Shown: positions 8,316-18,286, counted from the first letter of the stretch. The stretch is 64,000 nt of DNA from Pseudomonas sp. B28(2017) (GCF_002113025.1 NZ_NEJH01000002.1:558001-622000), one strand, 5' to 3'. Made by a program: numbers and translations. The notes: a model not told the origin generated them from the letters alone.

Positions 8316-10907
8316 ATGTCATCGCGTAAATTTGGACTCAACCTGGTCGTGGTGCTCGCCATCGCTGCCTTGTTTACCGGCTTCTGGGCGCTGATCAATC
8401 GCCCGGTCACCGCCCCCAACTGGCCGGAGCAGATCTCCGGTTTCTCCTACTCACCGTTCCAGCAAGGACAATTCCCACAGAAGGACCAGTATCCGTCCGA
8501 CGATGAGATGCGCCGTGACCTGGAGATCATGAGCAAGCTGACGGACAACATCCGCATCTACTCGGTCGATGGCACCCTGCAAGACATCCCGAAACTGGCG
8601 GAAGAGTTCGGCTTGCGGGTGACCCTGGGGATCTGGATCAGCCCGGACCAGGAACGCAACGAACGGGAAATTACCCGAGCCATTGAAATCGCCAACTCCT
8701 CACGCAGCGTGGTTCGTGTGGTGGTCGGCAACGAAGCGATCTTCCGCAAGGAAATTACCGCCAAAGAACTCAGCGTCATGCTGGACCGCGTGCGCGCCGC
8801 CGTGAAAGTGCCGGTGACCACGTCCGAGCAGTGGCACGTCTGGGAAGAACATCCGGAACTGGCCAAACACGTCGACCTGATCGCCGCGCACATCCTGCCT
8901 TACTGGGAATTCATCCCGATGGACAAGGCCGGGCAGTTCGTCCTCGACCGCGCCCGCGACCTGAAAAAGATGTTCCCGAAAAAGCCGCTGCTGCTGTCCG
9001 AAGTGGGCTGGCCGAGCAACGGCCGCATGCGCGGTGGCGCCGATGCCTCACCGGCGGACCAGGCGATTTACCTGCGAACCCTGGTCAACAAGCTCAACCG
9101 CCAGGGCTTCAACTACTTTGTGATCGAGGCGTTCGACCAGCCGTGGAAAGCCAGTGACGAAGGTTCCGTCGGCGCCTACTGGGGCGTGTTCAACGCCGCA
9201 CGCCAGCAGAAGTTCAACTTCGAAGGCCCGGTAGTGGCGATTCCGCAGTGGCGCGTACTGGCCATTGGTTCGGTGGTCTTGGCGCTGTTGTCGCTGACCC
9301 TGCTGATGATCGATGGCTCGGCCCTGCGCCAGCGTGGCCGTACCTTCCTGACCTTCATTGCGTTCCTGTGTGGTTCGGTGCTCGTGTGGATCGGTTACGA
9401 CTACAGCCAGCAATACAGCACCTGGTTCAGCCTGACGGTGGGCTTTCTGCTCGCCCTCGGTGCGCTCGGGGTGTTTATCGTGCTGCTGACCGAAGCCCAC
9501 GAACTGGCCGAAGCGGTGTGGGTGCACAAGCGTCGTCGCGAGTTCCTGCCGGTGGTGGGCGATTCCAGCTACCGCCCGAAAGTGTCGATCCACGTGCCCT
9601 GCTACAACGAGCCGCCGGAGATGGTCAAACAGACCCTCAACGCCCTGGCCAACCTCGACTATCCGGACTTCGAAGTCCTGATCATCGACAACAACACCAA
9701 GGACCCGGCGGTCTGGGAACCGGTGCGTGACTACTGCGCAACCCTCGGCCCGCGCTTCAAGTTCTTCCACGTTGCACCCCTGGCCGGTTTCAAGGGCGGC
9801 GCGCTGAACTACTTGATTCCGCACACCGCCAAGGATGCCGAAGTGATTGCGGTGATCGACTCGGACTATTGCGTTCACCCGAACTGGCTCAAGCACATGG
9901 TGCCGCACTTCGCCGATCCGAAGATCGCCGTGGTGCAGTCGCCACAGGACTACCGCGACCAGAACGAAAGCACCTTCAAGAAGCTCTGCTATGCAGAATA
10001 CAAGGGCTTCTTCCACATCGGCATGGTTACCCGAAACGACCGTGACGCGATCATCCAGCACGGCACCATGACCATGACCCGCCGTTCGGTGCTCGAGGAG
10101 CTGGGCTGGGCCGACTGGTGCATCTGTGAAGACGCCGAACTGGGTCTGCGGGTGTTCGAGAAAGGCCTGTCGGCAGCGTACTACCACGACAGCTACGGCA
10201 AGGGCCTGATGCCCGATACCTTCATCGACTTCAAGAAACAGCGTTTCCGCTGGGCCTACGGGGCGATTCAGATCATCAAACGCCACACCGCCAGCCTGCT
10301 GCGCGGCAAGGACACCGAGCTGACCCGTGGCCAGCGTTACCACTTCCTCGCGGGCTGGTTACCGTGGGTGGCGGACGGCATGAACATCTTCTTTACCGTC
10401 GGCGCACTGTTGTGGTCGGCAGCGATGATAATCGTGCCGCAACGGGTCGATCCACCGCTGCTGATCTTCGCAATCCCGCCACTGGCGCTGTTCGTGTTCA
10501 AGGTCGCCAAGATCATCTTCCTCTACCGCCGTGCGGTTGGAGTGAATTTGAAAGATGCCTTCTGCGCGGCGCTGGCCGGACTGGCGTTGTCCCACACCAT
10601 CGCCAAAGCGGTGCTGTACGGCTTCTTCACCAGCAGCATTCCGTTCTTCCGTACACCGAAAAACGCCGACAACCACGGCTTCTGGGTGGCGATTTCGGAA
10701 GCCCGGGAAGAGATGTTCATCATGCTGCTGTTGTGGGGCGCGGCCTTGGGGATCTTCCTGGTGAACGGTATGCCGAGCAATGATATGCGCTTCTGGATCA
10801 CCATGCTGCTGGTGCAGTCGCTGCCGTACGTCGCGGCGCTGATCATGGCGTTCCTGTCGTCGCTGCCGAAACCGACCGCCGAGCCTGAAACGGCACCTGT
10901 CGTCTAA
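8316..10907 (+). CDS. ndvB: NdvB-type beta-glucan synthase: GH17 domain fused to a membrane GT2 domain
   Basis: About 863 residues from the ATG at 8316. An N-terminal membrane segment (LNLVVVLAIAALFTGFWAL) is followed by a GH17-like domain to about residue 300: VVGNEAIF (acid/base glutamate) and LLLSEVGWPSNGR (nucleophile glutamate). Membrane helices lead to a family 2 glycosyltransferase: HVPCYNEPPEM, AVIDSDYCVH (DxD), EDAELGLRVF, and QRFRW (QxxRW), then further helices. The P. aeruginosa homologue NdvB makes periplasmic beta-glucans, and isolated GH17 domains of this group have been described as transglycosylases on beta-1,3 chains. Predicted role: periplasmic glucan synthesis and remodelling. 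Confidence 0.88.
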   Translation: MSSRKFGLNLVVVLAIAALFTGFWALINRPVTAPNWPEQISGFSYSPFQQGQFPQKDQYPSDDEMRRDLEIMSKLTDNIRIYSVDGTLQDIPKLAEEFGLRVTLGIWISPDQERNEREITRAIEIANSSRSVVRVVVGNEAIFRKEITAKELSVMLDRVRAAVKVPVTTSEQWHVWEEHPELAKHVDLIAAHILPYWEFIPMDKAGQFVLDRARDLKKMFPKKPLLLSEVGWPSNGRMRGGADASPADQAIYLRTLVNKLNRQGFNYFVIEAFDQPWKASDEGSVGAYWGVFNAARQQKFNFEGPVVAIPQWRVLAIGSVVLALLSLTLLMIDGSALRQRGRTFLTFIAFLCGSVLVWIGYDYSQQYSTWFSLTVGFLLALGALGVFIVLLTEAHELAEAVWVHKRRREFLPVVGDSSYRPKVSIHVPCYNEPPEMVKQTLNALANLDYPDFEVLIIDNNTKDPAVWEPVRDYCATLGPRFKFFHVAPLAGFKGGALNYLIPHTAKDAEVIAVIDSDYCVHPNWLKHMVPHFADPKIAVVQSPQDYRDQNESTFKKLCYAEYKGFFHIGMVTRNDRDAIIQHGTMTMTRRSVLEELGWADWCICEDAELGLRVFEKGLSAAYYHDSYGKGLMPDTFIDFKKQRFRWAYGAIQIIKRHTASLLRGKDTELTRGQRYHFLAGWLPWVADGMNIFFTVGALLWSAAMIIVPQRVDPPLLIFAIPPLALFVFKVAKIIFLYRRAVGVNLKDAFCAALAGLALSHTIAKAVLYGFFTSSIPFFRTPKNADNHGFWVAISEAREEMFIMLLLWGAALGIFLVNGMPSNDMRFWITMLLVQSLPYVAALIMAFLSSLPKPTAEPETAPVV

Positions 10908-10924
10908 ATCTCTGCGGATGCACT

Positions 10925-10955
10925 AAACGGCGGCCAATGGTCGCCGTTTTGCTTT
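10925..10955 (+). terminator. Rho-independent terminator of ndvB
   Basis: AAACGGCGGCC / GGTCGCCGTTT form an 11-bp stem (one G-T pair) around the loop AAT, ending in TTTTGCTTT, 18 bases past the ndvB stop. Confidence 0.8.
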
Positions 10956-11013
10956 AAGATAACCGCCATTTTGCGGGGCTTGGCGGAGTACGGTTTGTCA
11001 ACCGACCCAATAC

Positions 11014-11105
11014 CTGTGGGAGTGAGCCTGCTCGCGAAGACGTTGTCACAATCAAAGTTTATGTTGACTGACACACTGCATTCGCGAGCTGGCTCGCTCC
11101 CACAG
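11014..11105. repeat. REPIN, spacer subfamily B (diverged)
   Basis: CTGTGGGAGTGAGCCTGCTC and TTCGCGAGCTGGCTCGCTCC form the inverted pair just upstream of dapE. The spacer holds GTTGACTG-like sequence related to the elements at 31978, 33380 and 63836. Each arm carries a substitution relative to the commonest form. Confidence 0.82.
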
Positions 11106-11141
11106 TAGCCCATGCCCAATTTCATGTTCCCGGAGTTTTCC

Positions 11142-12293
11142 ATGACGGCCCACGCCGACCTTTCGCCGACCCTCCAACTCGCCATCGACCTGATCCGCCG
11201 TCCGTCCGTGACGCCGATCGACGCCGATTGCCAGAAGCAGATGATGCAACGCCTGGGCGATGCCGGTTTCACCCTGGAACCGATGCGCATCGAAGATGTG
11301 GATAACTTCTGGGCCACCCACGGCCAGGACGACGGTCCGGTGCTGTGCTTCGCCGGCCACACTGACGTGGTCCCGACCGGCCCGGTGACGGCCTGGCAGA
11401 TCGAACCGTTCAACGCACTGATCGACGAACACGGCATGCTCTGTGGCCGTGGGGCCGCCGACATGAAAGGCAGCCTCGCCGCCATGACCGTCGCCTCCGA
11501 GCGCTTTGTCGCCGACTACCCGAATCACAAGGGCAAAGTCGCGTTCCTGATCACCAGCGACGAAGAAGGCCCGGCGCATCACGGCACCAAGGCGGTGGTC
11601 GAACGCCTCGCCGCACGCAAGGAACGTCTGGACTGGTGCATCGTCGGCGAACCGTCGAGCACCAGCCTGGTGGGTGATGTGGTCAAGAACGGCCGTCGTG
11701 GCTCCCTCGGCGCCAAGTTGACCGTGCGCGGCGTGCAAGGCCACGTGGCCTACCCGCACCTGGCGAAGAACCCGATCCACCTCGCGGCGCCGGCCCTGGC
11801 CGAACTGGCTGCCGAGCACTGGGACCACGGTAACGATTTCTTCCCGCCGACCAGTTTCCAGATCTCCAACGTCAACTCCGGCACCGGTGCGACCAACGTG
11901 ATCCCGGGTGATCTGGTGGCGGTGTTCAACTTCCGTTTCTCCACCGAGTCCACCGTCGAAGGCCTGCAGAAGCGCGTCGCCGACATCCTCGACAAGCATG
12001 GCCTGGACTGGCACGTCGACTGGGCCCTGTCCGGCCTGCCGTTCCTCACCGAGCCGGGCGCACTGCTGGACGCGGTGTCTTCGAGCATCAAGGACGTCAC
12101 CGGTCGTGAAACCAAGGCGTCCACCAGCGGTGGCACCTCCGACGGCCGCTTCATCGCAACCATGGGCACCCAGGTTGTTGAGCTGGGCCCGGTCAACGCG
12201 ACCATCCACCAGGTCAACGAGCGCGTGTTGGCAGCGGATCTCGACGTGCTGACCGAAATCTACTACCAGACCCTGATCAAGTTGCTCGCCTGA
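11142..12293 (+). CDS. dapE: Succinyl-diaminopimelate desuccinylase DapE
   Basis: 383 residues from the ATG at 11142, with CGGAG upstream; an in-frame ATG at 11112 lies next to the REPIN and is less likely. M20 metallopeptidase motifs: [13 protein letters not shown] (zinc histidine and catalytic aspartate), [14 protein letters not shown] (bridging aspartate), ITSDEEGPA (catalytic and metal glutamates), CIVGEPSS, and a late [11 protein letters not shown] region. It hydrolyses N-succinyl-LL-diaminopimelate, the last succinylase-branch step before epimerisation. The stop overlaps the rlmA start by one base (TGATG). Confidence 0.94.
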   Translation: MTAHADLSPTLQLAIDLIRRPSVTPIDADCQKQMMQRLGDAGFTLEPMRIEDVDNFWATHGQDDGPVLCFAGHTDVVPTGPVTAWQIEPFNALIDEHGMLCGRGAADMKGSLAAMTVASERFVADYPNHKGKVAFLITSDEEGPAHHGTKAVVERLAARKERLDWCIVGEPSSTSLVGDVVKNGRRGSLGAKLTVRGVQGHVAYPHLAKNPIHLAAPALAELAAEHWDHGNDFFPPTSFQISNVNSGTGATNVIPGDLVAVFNFRFSTESTVEGLQKRVADILDKHGLDWHVDWALSGLPFLTEPGALLDAVSSSIKDVTGRETKASTSGGTSDGRFIATMGTQVVELGPVNATIHQVNERVLAADLDVLTEIYYQTLIKLLA

Positions 12294-13102
12294 TGCTGGC
12301 GTGCCCGATCTGCAGTGAACCGCTGAACGCGGTCGACAACGGCGTGGTCTGCCCCGCCGGGCATCGTTTCGACCGTGCGCGTCAGGGTTACTTGAACCTG
12401 TTGCCGGTGCAACACAAGAACAGCCGCGATCCCGGGGATAACCAAGCGATGGTCGAGGCCCGCCGCGACTTCCTGAACGCCGGCCACTATGCGCCGGTGG
12501 CCAGGCGTCTGGCGGAGCTGGCGGCAGGTTATGCGCCGCAACGTTGGGTCGATATCGGTTGTGGCGAGGGTTACTACACCACGCAGATCGCCGAGGCCTT
12601 GCCGGATGCTGACGGCTACGCGCTGGATATCTCTCGCGAAGCCGTCAAACGCGCCTGCAAACGCAACCCGAAGCTCACCTGGTTGATCGCCAGCATGGCG
12701 CGGGTGCCGTTGGCTTCCGGCAGTTGCCAATTCCTGGCGAGCGTCTTCAGCCCGCTGGATTGGGAAGAAGCCAAACGTCTGCTCAGCGTCGGCGGCGGCC
12801 TGATGAAAGTCGGGCCGACCAGCGGCCACCTGATGGAACTGCGTGAGCGGCTGTACGACGAAGTGCGCGAATACACCGACGACAAGCATCTGGCCCTGGT
12901 GCCCGAAGGCATGGTGCTCCGGCACAGCGAAACCCTGGAATTCAAACTGACGCTGGCAAGCGGTCAGGACCGGGCGAATCTGCTGGCCATGACGCCTCAC
13001 GGCTGGCGCGCCAGTGCCGAGCGCCGTGCAGCCGTTATCGAGCAGGCCGAGCCGTTCGAGGTCACCGTGTCGATGCGCTACGATTATTTCGTTCTGCAGT
13101 AG
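12293..13102 (+). CDS. rlmA: 23S rRNA (guanine-N1) methyltransferase RlmA
   Basis: 269 residues. The N-terminus CPICSEPLNAVDNGVVCPAG plus the following histidine is the Cys-Cys-Cys-His zinc site of RlmA proteins. A Rossmann SAM-binding loop WVDIGCGEGYYT follows at about residue 85, then YALDISREAVK. The E. coli homologue methylates G745 of 23S rRNA. Coupled to dapE by a one-base overlap. It could be the related G748 enzyme (TlrB-like), but RlmA is the default in gamma-proteobacteria. Confidence 0.85.
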   Translation: MLACPICSEPLNAVDNGVVCPAGHRFDRARQGYLNLLPVQHKNSRDPGDNQAMVEARRDFLNAGHYAPVARRLAELAAGYAPQRWVDIGCGEGYYTTQIAEALPDADGYALDISREAVKRACKRNPKLTWLIASMARVPLASGSCQFLASVFSPLDWEEAKRLLSVGGGLMKVGPTSGHLMELRERLYDEVREYTDDKHLALVPEGMVLRHSETLEFKLTLASGQDRANLLAMTPHGWRASAERRAAVIEQAEPFEVTVSMRYDYFVLQ

Positions 13103-13127
13103 TCATTAGAGAGCAACTTTAATTTTT

Positions 13128-13175
13128 GGTCTTGGGCAATGGCTCAAGACCGGCTAAATCCGCGAATGGATTTTT
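13128..13175 (+). terminator. Two consecutive hairpins after rlmA, the second terminator-like
   Basis: GGTCTTGGGC / GCTCAAGACC (13128-13137 and 13142-13151) enclose AATG. A second stem AAATCC / GGATTT (13156-13161 and 13168-13173) is followed by TTTC. Together they fill the 95-base gap between rlmA and the next gene. Confidence 0.5.
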
Positions 13176-13197
13176 CAGACCCGCAGTGAGGACATCC

Positions 13198-13575
13198 ATG
13201 CGCCAGCCCGATATCGAGATTTACCTGAAAGACGCCGACGTCGACCACAAAGCCATTTCCACCTGGCTCGGTGCGGCATTGGGTCCGTGCACGGATTGGG
13301 TCCAGAAGGGCCAGACCTACAAGTGCAAGGCCGGCAACGTGCCCGTGACCTGGCTGCCAAAAGCGGTCGGCAAGTGGAACAGCCTGTACCTGGAAAGCGA
13401 CCAGACCCCATGGGACGACGACATCGCCTGCGCCCGCGCCGCCTTTGCCGCGCTCAACGTCGAAGTGCGTTGCGCACCGGGTAGCTGGGTCGAGGAAGAA
13501 GATGAGGAAACAGCAGACCGCTGGATTCGCATCAGTGCCGATGGTGAAGAAGAAATCACCTGGAAGACTGCCTGA
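13198..13575 (+). CDS. Conserved hypothetical protein, acidic, 125 residues
   Basis: The start ATG at 13198 has TGAGGA eight bases upstream; the open frame before it passes through the hairpins. Sequence begins MRQPDIEIYLKDADVDHKAI and is soluble and acidic, with EEEDEETADRWIRI near the end. No signal peptide or membrane segment. I do not recognise a characterised family; the composition and codon use are those of a normal Pseudomonas gene. Followed by a REPIN. Confidence 0.75.
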   Translation: MRQPDIEIYLKDADVDHKAISTWLGAALGPCTDWVQKGQTYKCKAGNVPVTWLPKAVGKWNSLYLESDQTPWDDDIACARAAFAALNVEVRCAPGSWVEEEDEETADRWIRISADGEEEITWKTA

Positions 13576-13591
13576 AGCCTGAACACCGCCC

Positions 13592-13693
13592 CTGTAGGAG
13601 CGAGCTTGCTCGCGATGGTCGTCAACGATAACGCGCCAATTCCGGGAAAGCGCGGCGTCCTTGAGTTCTTCGCGAGCAAGCTCGCTCCTACAG
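13592..13693. repeat. REPIN, spacer subfamily A
   Basis: CTGTAGGAGCGAGCTTGCTC and TTCGCGAGCAAGCTCGCTCC flank a spacer beginning GATGGTCGTCAACGATAACG, the reverse complement of the spacer end in the 802-899 element. Confidence 0.9.
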
Positions 13694-13721
13694 TGGTTTT
13701 TGGGTGAACTGAAGAGTGGGT

Positions 13722-13931
13722 TTACAGCCCCACTACATCCTCAGCCTGCAAGCCCTTCTGCCCTTGCACCACCGCGTACTCGACCTGCTGGCCTTCGGTC
13801 AGCGAGCGGTGGCCTTCGCCACGAATCGCGCGGTAGTGCACGAACACGTCCACCCCGTCTTCGCGCTGAATGAAGCCGTAGCCCTTGGCGTCGTTGAACC
13901 ACTTCACGTTGCCGGTTTCGCGTGTTGCCAT
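13722..13931 (-). CDS. Cold-shock domain protein, CspA family
   Basis: 69 residues, a single cold-shock domain. RNP1 [15 protein letters not shown] and RNP2 [10 protein letters not shown] are intact. Such proteins bind single-stranded RNA/DNA and act as RNA chaperones. The gene converges with the hypothetical gene at 13198 across a REPIN. Which Pseudomonas Csp paralogue it is (CapB, CspD etc.) cannot be said. Confidence 0.92.
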   Translation of the reverse strand: MATRETGNVKWFNDAKGYGFIQREDGVDVFVHYRAIRGEGHRSLTEGQQVEYAVVQGQKGLQAEDVVGL

Positions 13932-14166
13932 TTGTTCATACTCCCTTTTTATTATTGATCGGGCTTTTCGCAGGAAAGCCTCGGGAACGTCAGCCTGCGC
14001 ATACCGGTCCCATGAGGACGACGGCGACAGTGCGCCGAGTATATGTCAGACATTTAATCTCTCAATAGCACTTTGATTGCCGCTTTTTTGCCGATTTTCA
14101 GTGAATCCGGCAAACTATCGCCCGCCCGAGCAAACGCTTGGTTTTATCCACTCACGCAGAAGCCGT

Positions 14167-16671
14167 ATGACCCGTTCCCCGTTCCGCCGTCTTGTGTTTG
14201 GCACCCTGCGCCGACTGTTGTACCTCTGGGTTCGCTCGGAGACGATCAACCAGTCGTCGTTCACACTCAACCTCGACCGCAGTCGTCCGGTGTTCTACGT
14301 CCTGCAAAACCCCTCGCTGACCGACCTCGCCGTGGTCGATACCGAGTGCAGCAAGGCCGGTCTGCCACGCCCGGTGCTGCCGGTTTCGGTGGGTAACCTG
14401 CTGGAACCTGCCGCGTTCTTCTACCTGACGCCGGACCCGGACTGGCTCGGCCGCCAGGACAAGCGCGGCGCGCCGCCGACGTTGACCCGCCTGGTCAGCG
14501 CCCTGAGCCAGAACGCCGCCGAAGATGCGCAGATCATTCCGGTCAGCGTGTTCTGGGGCCAGTCGCCGGACAGCGAAAACAGCCCATGGAAACTCCTGTT
14601 CGCCGATAGCTGGGCGGTCACCGGGCGCCTGCGTCGCCTGCTGAGCATCATCGTGCTGGGACGCAAGACCCGCGTGCAGTTCTCCGCGCCGATCCACCTG
14701 CGCGAACTGATCGAACACGACAAGGGCCACGCGCGCACCGTGCGCATGGCCCAACGCATCCTGCGGGTGCACTTTCGCAACCTGAAGGCCGCGGTGATCG
14801 GCCCGGACATTTCCCACCGGCGCAACCTGGTCAAGGGCCTGCTCAACCAGCCGCTGGTCAAGCAAGCGATCTTCGACGAAGCCGAGCGCGAAAACATCTC
14901 TCCGGAAAAAGCCAAGGCCCAGGCCTTGCGCTACGGCAACGAGATCGCCTCGGACTATACCTACACCGCGATCCGCTTCATGGAAGTGGTGCTGAGCTGG
15001 TTCTGGAACAAGATCTACGACGGCATCAAGGTCAACAACATCGAAGGCGTGCAGAAAGTCGCCCCGGGTTACGAAGTGATCTACGTACCCTGCCACCGCA
15101 GCCACATCGACTACCTGTTGCTGTCCTACCTGCTGTTCCGCAATGGCCTGACCCCGCCGCACATCGCCGCCGGGATCAACCTCAACATGCCAGGGATCGG
15201 CGGCTTGCTGCGTCGCGGCGGTGCGTTCTTCATGCGCCGTACCTTCAAGGGCAACCCGTTGTACACCTCGGTGTTCAACGAATACCTGCACACGCTGTTC
15301 ACCAAAGGCTTCCCGGTGGAGTACTTCGTCGAAGGCGGCCGTTCGCGCACCGGACGCATGCTGCAACCGAAGACCGGGATGCTGGCGATCACCCTGCGCA
15401 GCTTCCTGCGTTCGTCGCGCATGCCCATCGTCTTCGTGCCGGTGTACATCGGCTACGAGCGCGTGCTGGAAGGCCGCACCTACCTCGGCGAACTGCGTGG
15501 CGCGAGCAAGAAGAAAGAATCGATCTTCGACATCTTCAAAGTCATCGGTGCACTCAAGCAACGCTTCGGCCAGGTGGCGGTGAACTTCGGTGAGCCGATC
15601 AAGCTGGCGGAGTTCCTCGACAACGAGCAGCCAGACTGGCGCAAACAGGAACTCGGCCCGCAGTTCAGACCGGCATGGCTCAACGAAACCACCAACCGTC
15701 TCGGCGAGAAAGTCGCGCAGCATCTGAACGAGGCAGCAGCGATCAACCCGGTCAACCTGGTGGCGTTGGCGTTGCTGTCCACCAGCCGTCTGGCACTGGA
15801 CGACCGCGCCATGGCGCGGGTCCTCGACCTGTATCTGGCGCTGTTGCGCAAGGTGCCGTACTCGCCGCACACCACACTGCCGGAAGGTGATGGCCGTGCG
15901 CTGATCGAGCACGTGAAGGACATGGACCTGCTGTCCGAGCAGAGCGACGCCCTTGGCAAGATCCTGTATCTGGACGAGCAGAACGCCGTCCTGATGACCT
16001 ATTACCGCAACAACGTGCTGCACATCTTCGCGCTGCCAGCGTTGCTGGCGAGCTTCTTCCAGAGCGCCTCGCGCATGAGCCGCGAACAGATCCTGCGCTA
16101 CACCCGCGCGTTGTATCCGTACCTTCAAGCGGAACTGTTCATTCGCTGGACGCTGGACGAACTGGATGCGGTGATCGACCAGTGGCTGGAGGCGTTCGTC
16201 GAGCAAGGCCTGCTGCGCTTCGAGAACGATGTGTACCTGCGCCCGGCCCCAAGCTCGCGGCATTTCGTGCTGCTGACCCTGCTGTCGAAAAGCATCGCCC
16301 AGACCCTGCAACGCTTCTACATGACCGTGTCCCTGCTGCTCAACAGCGGCCAGAACAGCATCAGCGCCGAAGAACTGGAAGACCTGTGCACGGTCATGGC
16401 CCAGCGCCTGTCGATCCTGCATGGCCTGAACGCCCCGGAATTCTTCGACAAGAGCTTGTTCCGCCATTTCATCCAGACCATGCTGGATCTCGACGTGCTC
16501 AAGCGCGACGAGGCCGGCAAGCTGGGCTATCACGAACTGCTCGGCGAACTGGCCGAAGGCGCGGCCAAGCGGGTGTTGCCGGCGGAGATTCGCTTGTCGA
16601 TCCGGCAAGTGGCGCTGCATCGCAGTGAAGATGCAGCCGACCAACCCGCAGCGCCTGAACAAAGCGTCTAG
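14167..16671 (+). CDS. plsB: Glycerol-3-phosphate 1-O-acyltransferase PlsB
   Basis: About 834 residues from the ATG at 14167 ([20 protein letters not shown]); the frame is open from 14077. The four acyltransferase blocks are in order: [15 protein letters not shown] (HX4D), [26 protein letters not shown] and [13 protein letters not shown]. It acylates the sn-1 position of glycerol-3-phosphate at the inner membrane, the first step of phospholipid synthesis. Length and architecture match E. coli PlsB (about 807) with a modest extension. Confidence 0.95.
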   Translation: MTRSPFRRLVFGTLRRLLYLWVRSETINQSSFTLNLDRSRPVFYVLQNPSLTDLAVVDTECSKAGLPRPVLPVSVGNLLEPAAFFYLTPDPDWLGRQDKRGAPPTLTRLVSALSQNAAEDAQIIPVSVFWGQSPDSENSPWKLLFADSWAVTGRLRRLLSIIVLGRKTRVQFSAPIHLRELIEHDKGHARTVRMAQRILRVHFRNLKAAVIGPDISHRRNLVKGLLNQPLVKQAIFDEAERENISPEKAKAQALRYGNEIASDYTYTAIRFMEVVLSWFWNKIYDGIKVNNIEGVQKVAPGYEVIYVPCHRSHIDYLLLSYLLFRNGLTPPHIAAGINLNMPGIGGLLRRGGAFFMRRTFKGNPLYTSVFNEYLHTLFTKGFPVEYFVEGGRSRTGRMLQPKTGMLAITLRSFLRSSRMPIVFVPVYIGYERVLEGRTYLGELRGASKKKESIFDIFKVIGALKQRFGQVAVNFGEPIKLAEFLDNEQPDWRKQELGPQFRPAWLNETTNRLGEKVAQHLNEAAAINPVNLVALALLSTSRLALDDRAMARVLDLYLALLRKVPYSPHTTLPEGDGRALIEHVKDMDLLSEQSDALGKILYLDEQNAVLMTYYRNNVLHIFALPALLASFFQSASRMSREQILRYTRALYPYLQAELFIRWTLDELDAVIDQWLEAFVEQGLLRFENDVYLRPAPSSRHFVLLTLLSKSIAQTLQRFYMTVSLLLNSGQNSISAEELEDLCTVMAQRLSILHGLNAPEFFDKSLFRHFIQTMLDLDVLKRDEAGKLGYHELLGELAEGAAKRVLPAEIRLSIRQVALHRSEDAADQPAAPEQSV

Positions 16672-16722
16672 ATTGATCAGGGCGCCAGTCGGCTCTGGCG
16701 TCCTCGATACGGAGATCTTTCG

Positions 16723-17121
16723 ATGAAAAAACTGTCCCTGATCGCCGCCGCCGTGCTGCTCACTGCCTGCCAGCACCCGACTCCGGCACCCAAGGCATCC
16801 CTCAATGGTGAAGTCTTCTACCTGCAACGCATCGCACTGCCACCAACCGCGATCCTCAGTGTCAGCCTGCAAGACATTTCACTCGCCGACGCCCCGGCCA
16901 AGGTCATCGACGAACAACGCGGCCCGGTCATAAGCCAGGTGCCGCTCCCCTTCAAGCTGAGCTACGACCCGCTGCAGGTCGAGCCCAATCACCGTTACTC
17001 GATCAATGCGCGCATTGAAGTCGATGGCAAACTGCTGTTCATCACCACCGAGAATCACGCCGTGCGCCTGGACGGCTCAGATCCACAGCCCTTGAAGGTC
17101 CGCGTCGACGCGGCCCGCTAA
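16723..17121 (+). CDS. YbaY-like lipoprotein, 132 residues
   Basis: The N-terminus MKKLSLIAAAVLLTACQHPT is a lipoprotein signal with lipobox LLTAC. The rest (SLNGEVFYLQRIALPPTAIL, LSVSLQDISLADAP, YSINARIEVDGKLLFIT) matches the beta-rich YbaY/DUF4377-like type of small envelope proteins. Function unknown. GGAGATC precedes the ATG. The next gene starts 24 bases on and is probably co-transcribed. Confidence 0.8.
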   Translation: MKKLSLIAAAVLLTACQHPTPAPKASLNGEVFYLQRIALPPTAILSVSLQDISLADAPAKVIDEQRGPVISQVPLPFKLSYDPLQVEPNHRYSINARIEVDGKLLFITTENHAVRLDGSDPQPLKVRVDAAR

Positions 17122-17145
17122 GTCTTTTTGAAAAAGGAAGTTGCC

Positions 17146-17835
17146 ATGTTCCGCCCTACCCTTCGCTTTGCCGGCCTGTGCGCAGGCCTGATGATCTCCG
17201 CGAGCGCACTCGCACTGTCCCTCAGCGACCTGTCGCAGACAGACGCCACCGGCGGGCTCAAGGACGCCTTGACCCAAGGCGCGCAACTGGCCGTAAAACA
17301 ACTCGGCACCCCGGGCGGCTTCAGCAACAACCCGGACGTGAAAATCGAACTGCCGGGCAAACTGGGCAAAGTCGCGAGCAAGATGAAACAGTTCGGCATG
17401 GGTGATCAGGTCGATGAGCTGGAAGCCAGCATGAACAAAGCGGCGGAAACCGCCGTCACCCAGGCCCAGCCGATCCTCGTCGATGCCGTGAAGAAAATGA
17501 CCGTGGAAGATGCCAAGGGCATCCTCAGCGGCGGCAACGACTCGGCCACCCAATACCTGAACAAGACCAGCCGCGAACAGATCCGCGCCAAGTTCCTGCC
17601 CATCGTCAAGCAAGCCACCGACAAGGTTGGCCTGGCCCAGCAGTACAACTCGTTCGCCGGACAAGCGGCGACCATGGGCGTAGTGGATGCGAAAAACGCC
17701 AACGTCGAAAACTACGTCACCGAGCAAGCGTTGAATGGCTTGTTCGAGATGATCGGCAAACAGGAAGAAACCATCCGCCAGAACCCGGCGGCTGCGGCGA
17801 CCAGTTTGGCGAAGAAGGTGTTTGGTTCGCTCTGA
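17146..17835 (+). CDS. DUF4197 family secreted protein, 229 residues
   Basis: Starts at the ATG at 17146 with AAGGAAG upstream; MFRPTLRFAGLCAGLMISAS is a signal peptide with likely cleavage near ALA-LSL. The mature part LSDLSQTDATGGLKDALTQG and the C-terminal GLFEMIGKQEETIRQNPAAA fit DUF4197, a mostly helical periplasmic family of unknown function. Probably in one transcript with the preceding lipoprotein. A truncated REP pair and a structured repeat follow. Confidence 0.8.
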   Translation: MFRPTLRFAGLCAGLMISASALALSLSDLSQTDATGGLKDALTQGAQLAVKQLGTPGGFSNNPDVKIELPGKLGKVASKMKQFGMGDQVDELEASMNKAAETAVTQAQPILVDAVKKMTVEDAKGILSGGNDSATQYLNKTSREQIRAKFLPIVKQATDKVGLAQQYNSFAGQAATMGVVDAKNANVENYVTEQALNGLFEMIGKQEETIRQNPAAAATSLAKKVFGSL

Positions 17836-17850
17836 GCCTCCGCGAAAACA

Positions 17851-17922
17851 CTGTAGGAGCGAGTACATCTGAAAAAGTCAGGTCGGCCGGTAGGCCGCCT
17901 TCGCGAGCAGGCTCGCTCCCGC
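17851..17922. repeat. Damaged REPIN (one arm truncated)
   Basis: The left arm reads CTGTAGGAGCGAGTACATCT and loses the REP consensus after GAGCGAG, while the right arm TTCGCGAGCAGGCTCGCTCC is intact. Confidence 0.7.
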
Positions 17923-17959
17923 AATATGATCGGCGTCCCCCCACCACTCAACAGGCCGA

Positions 17960-18250
17960 GCGTTAGCTCGCCTGCCGCTTTTGATCTTGATCCACCCGCC
18001 CCCTCGGAAGGCTGAGTGGAGGTGTTCATTCGGGGATGGGCGCACAGCGCCGTTCGACGCAGTCGAACTCATTGCATGTAGGTCGAGCGAAGCCGACCGG
18101 AGGGCAATGCCCCCGGATGAATACCGGAGCGAAGGAACCCCGAGCCCAGGCGAGGGGCCGTACGTAAGGGGCGAGACCTTTTGGTTCCTTTTGGCTGGGC
18201 CGGCACACCGGGCGTTTGCCAAAAGGGACTCGCCGTAAGGGCGAACCCCT
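17960..18250. repeat. Structured non-REP intergenic element, candidate dispersed repeat
   Basis: This gene-free stretch of about 290 bases has several stems: CCTTTTGGC (18187-18195) with GCCAAAAGG (18218-18226), and GGTCG / CGACC around AGCGAAGC near 18080-18098. It ends in GACTCGCCGTAAGGGCGAAC. From memory, blocks resembling the CCTTTTGGCTGGGCC part recur between genes in fluorescent pseudomonads, but this cannot be verified here. Short open frames in it have no convincing ribosome-binding sites. It makes up most of the gap between the DUF4197 gene and mexK. Confidence 0.5.
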
Positions 18251-18286
18251 AAGCCGCCATTACCCAAATAATGGATAAGCCCCCGG

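Noticed and set aside
14152..16872. 906-residue open frame antisense to plsB
   Set aside because: It mirrors plsB codons in GC-rich DNA, is rich in Q/H/R/A with no domain, and plsB is certain on the other strand.
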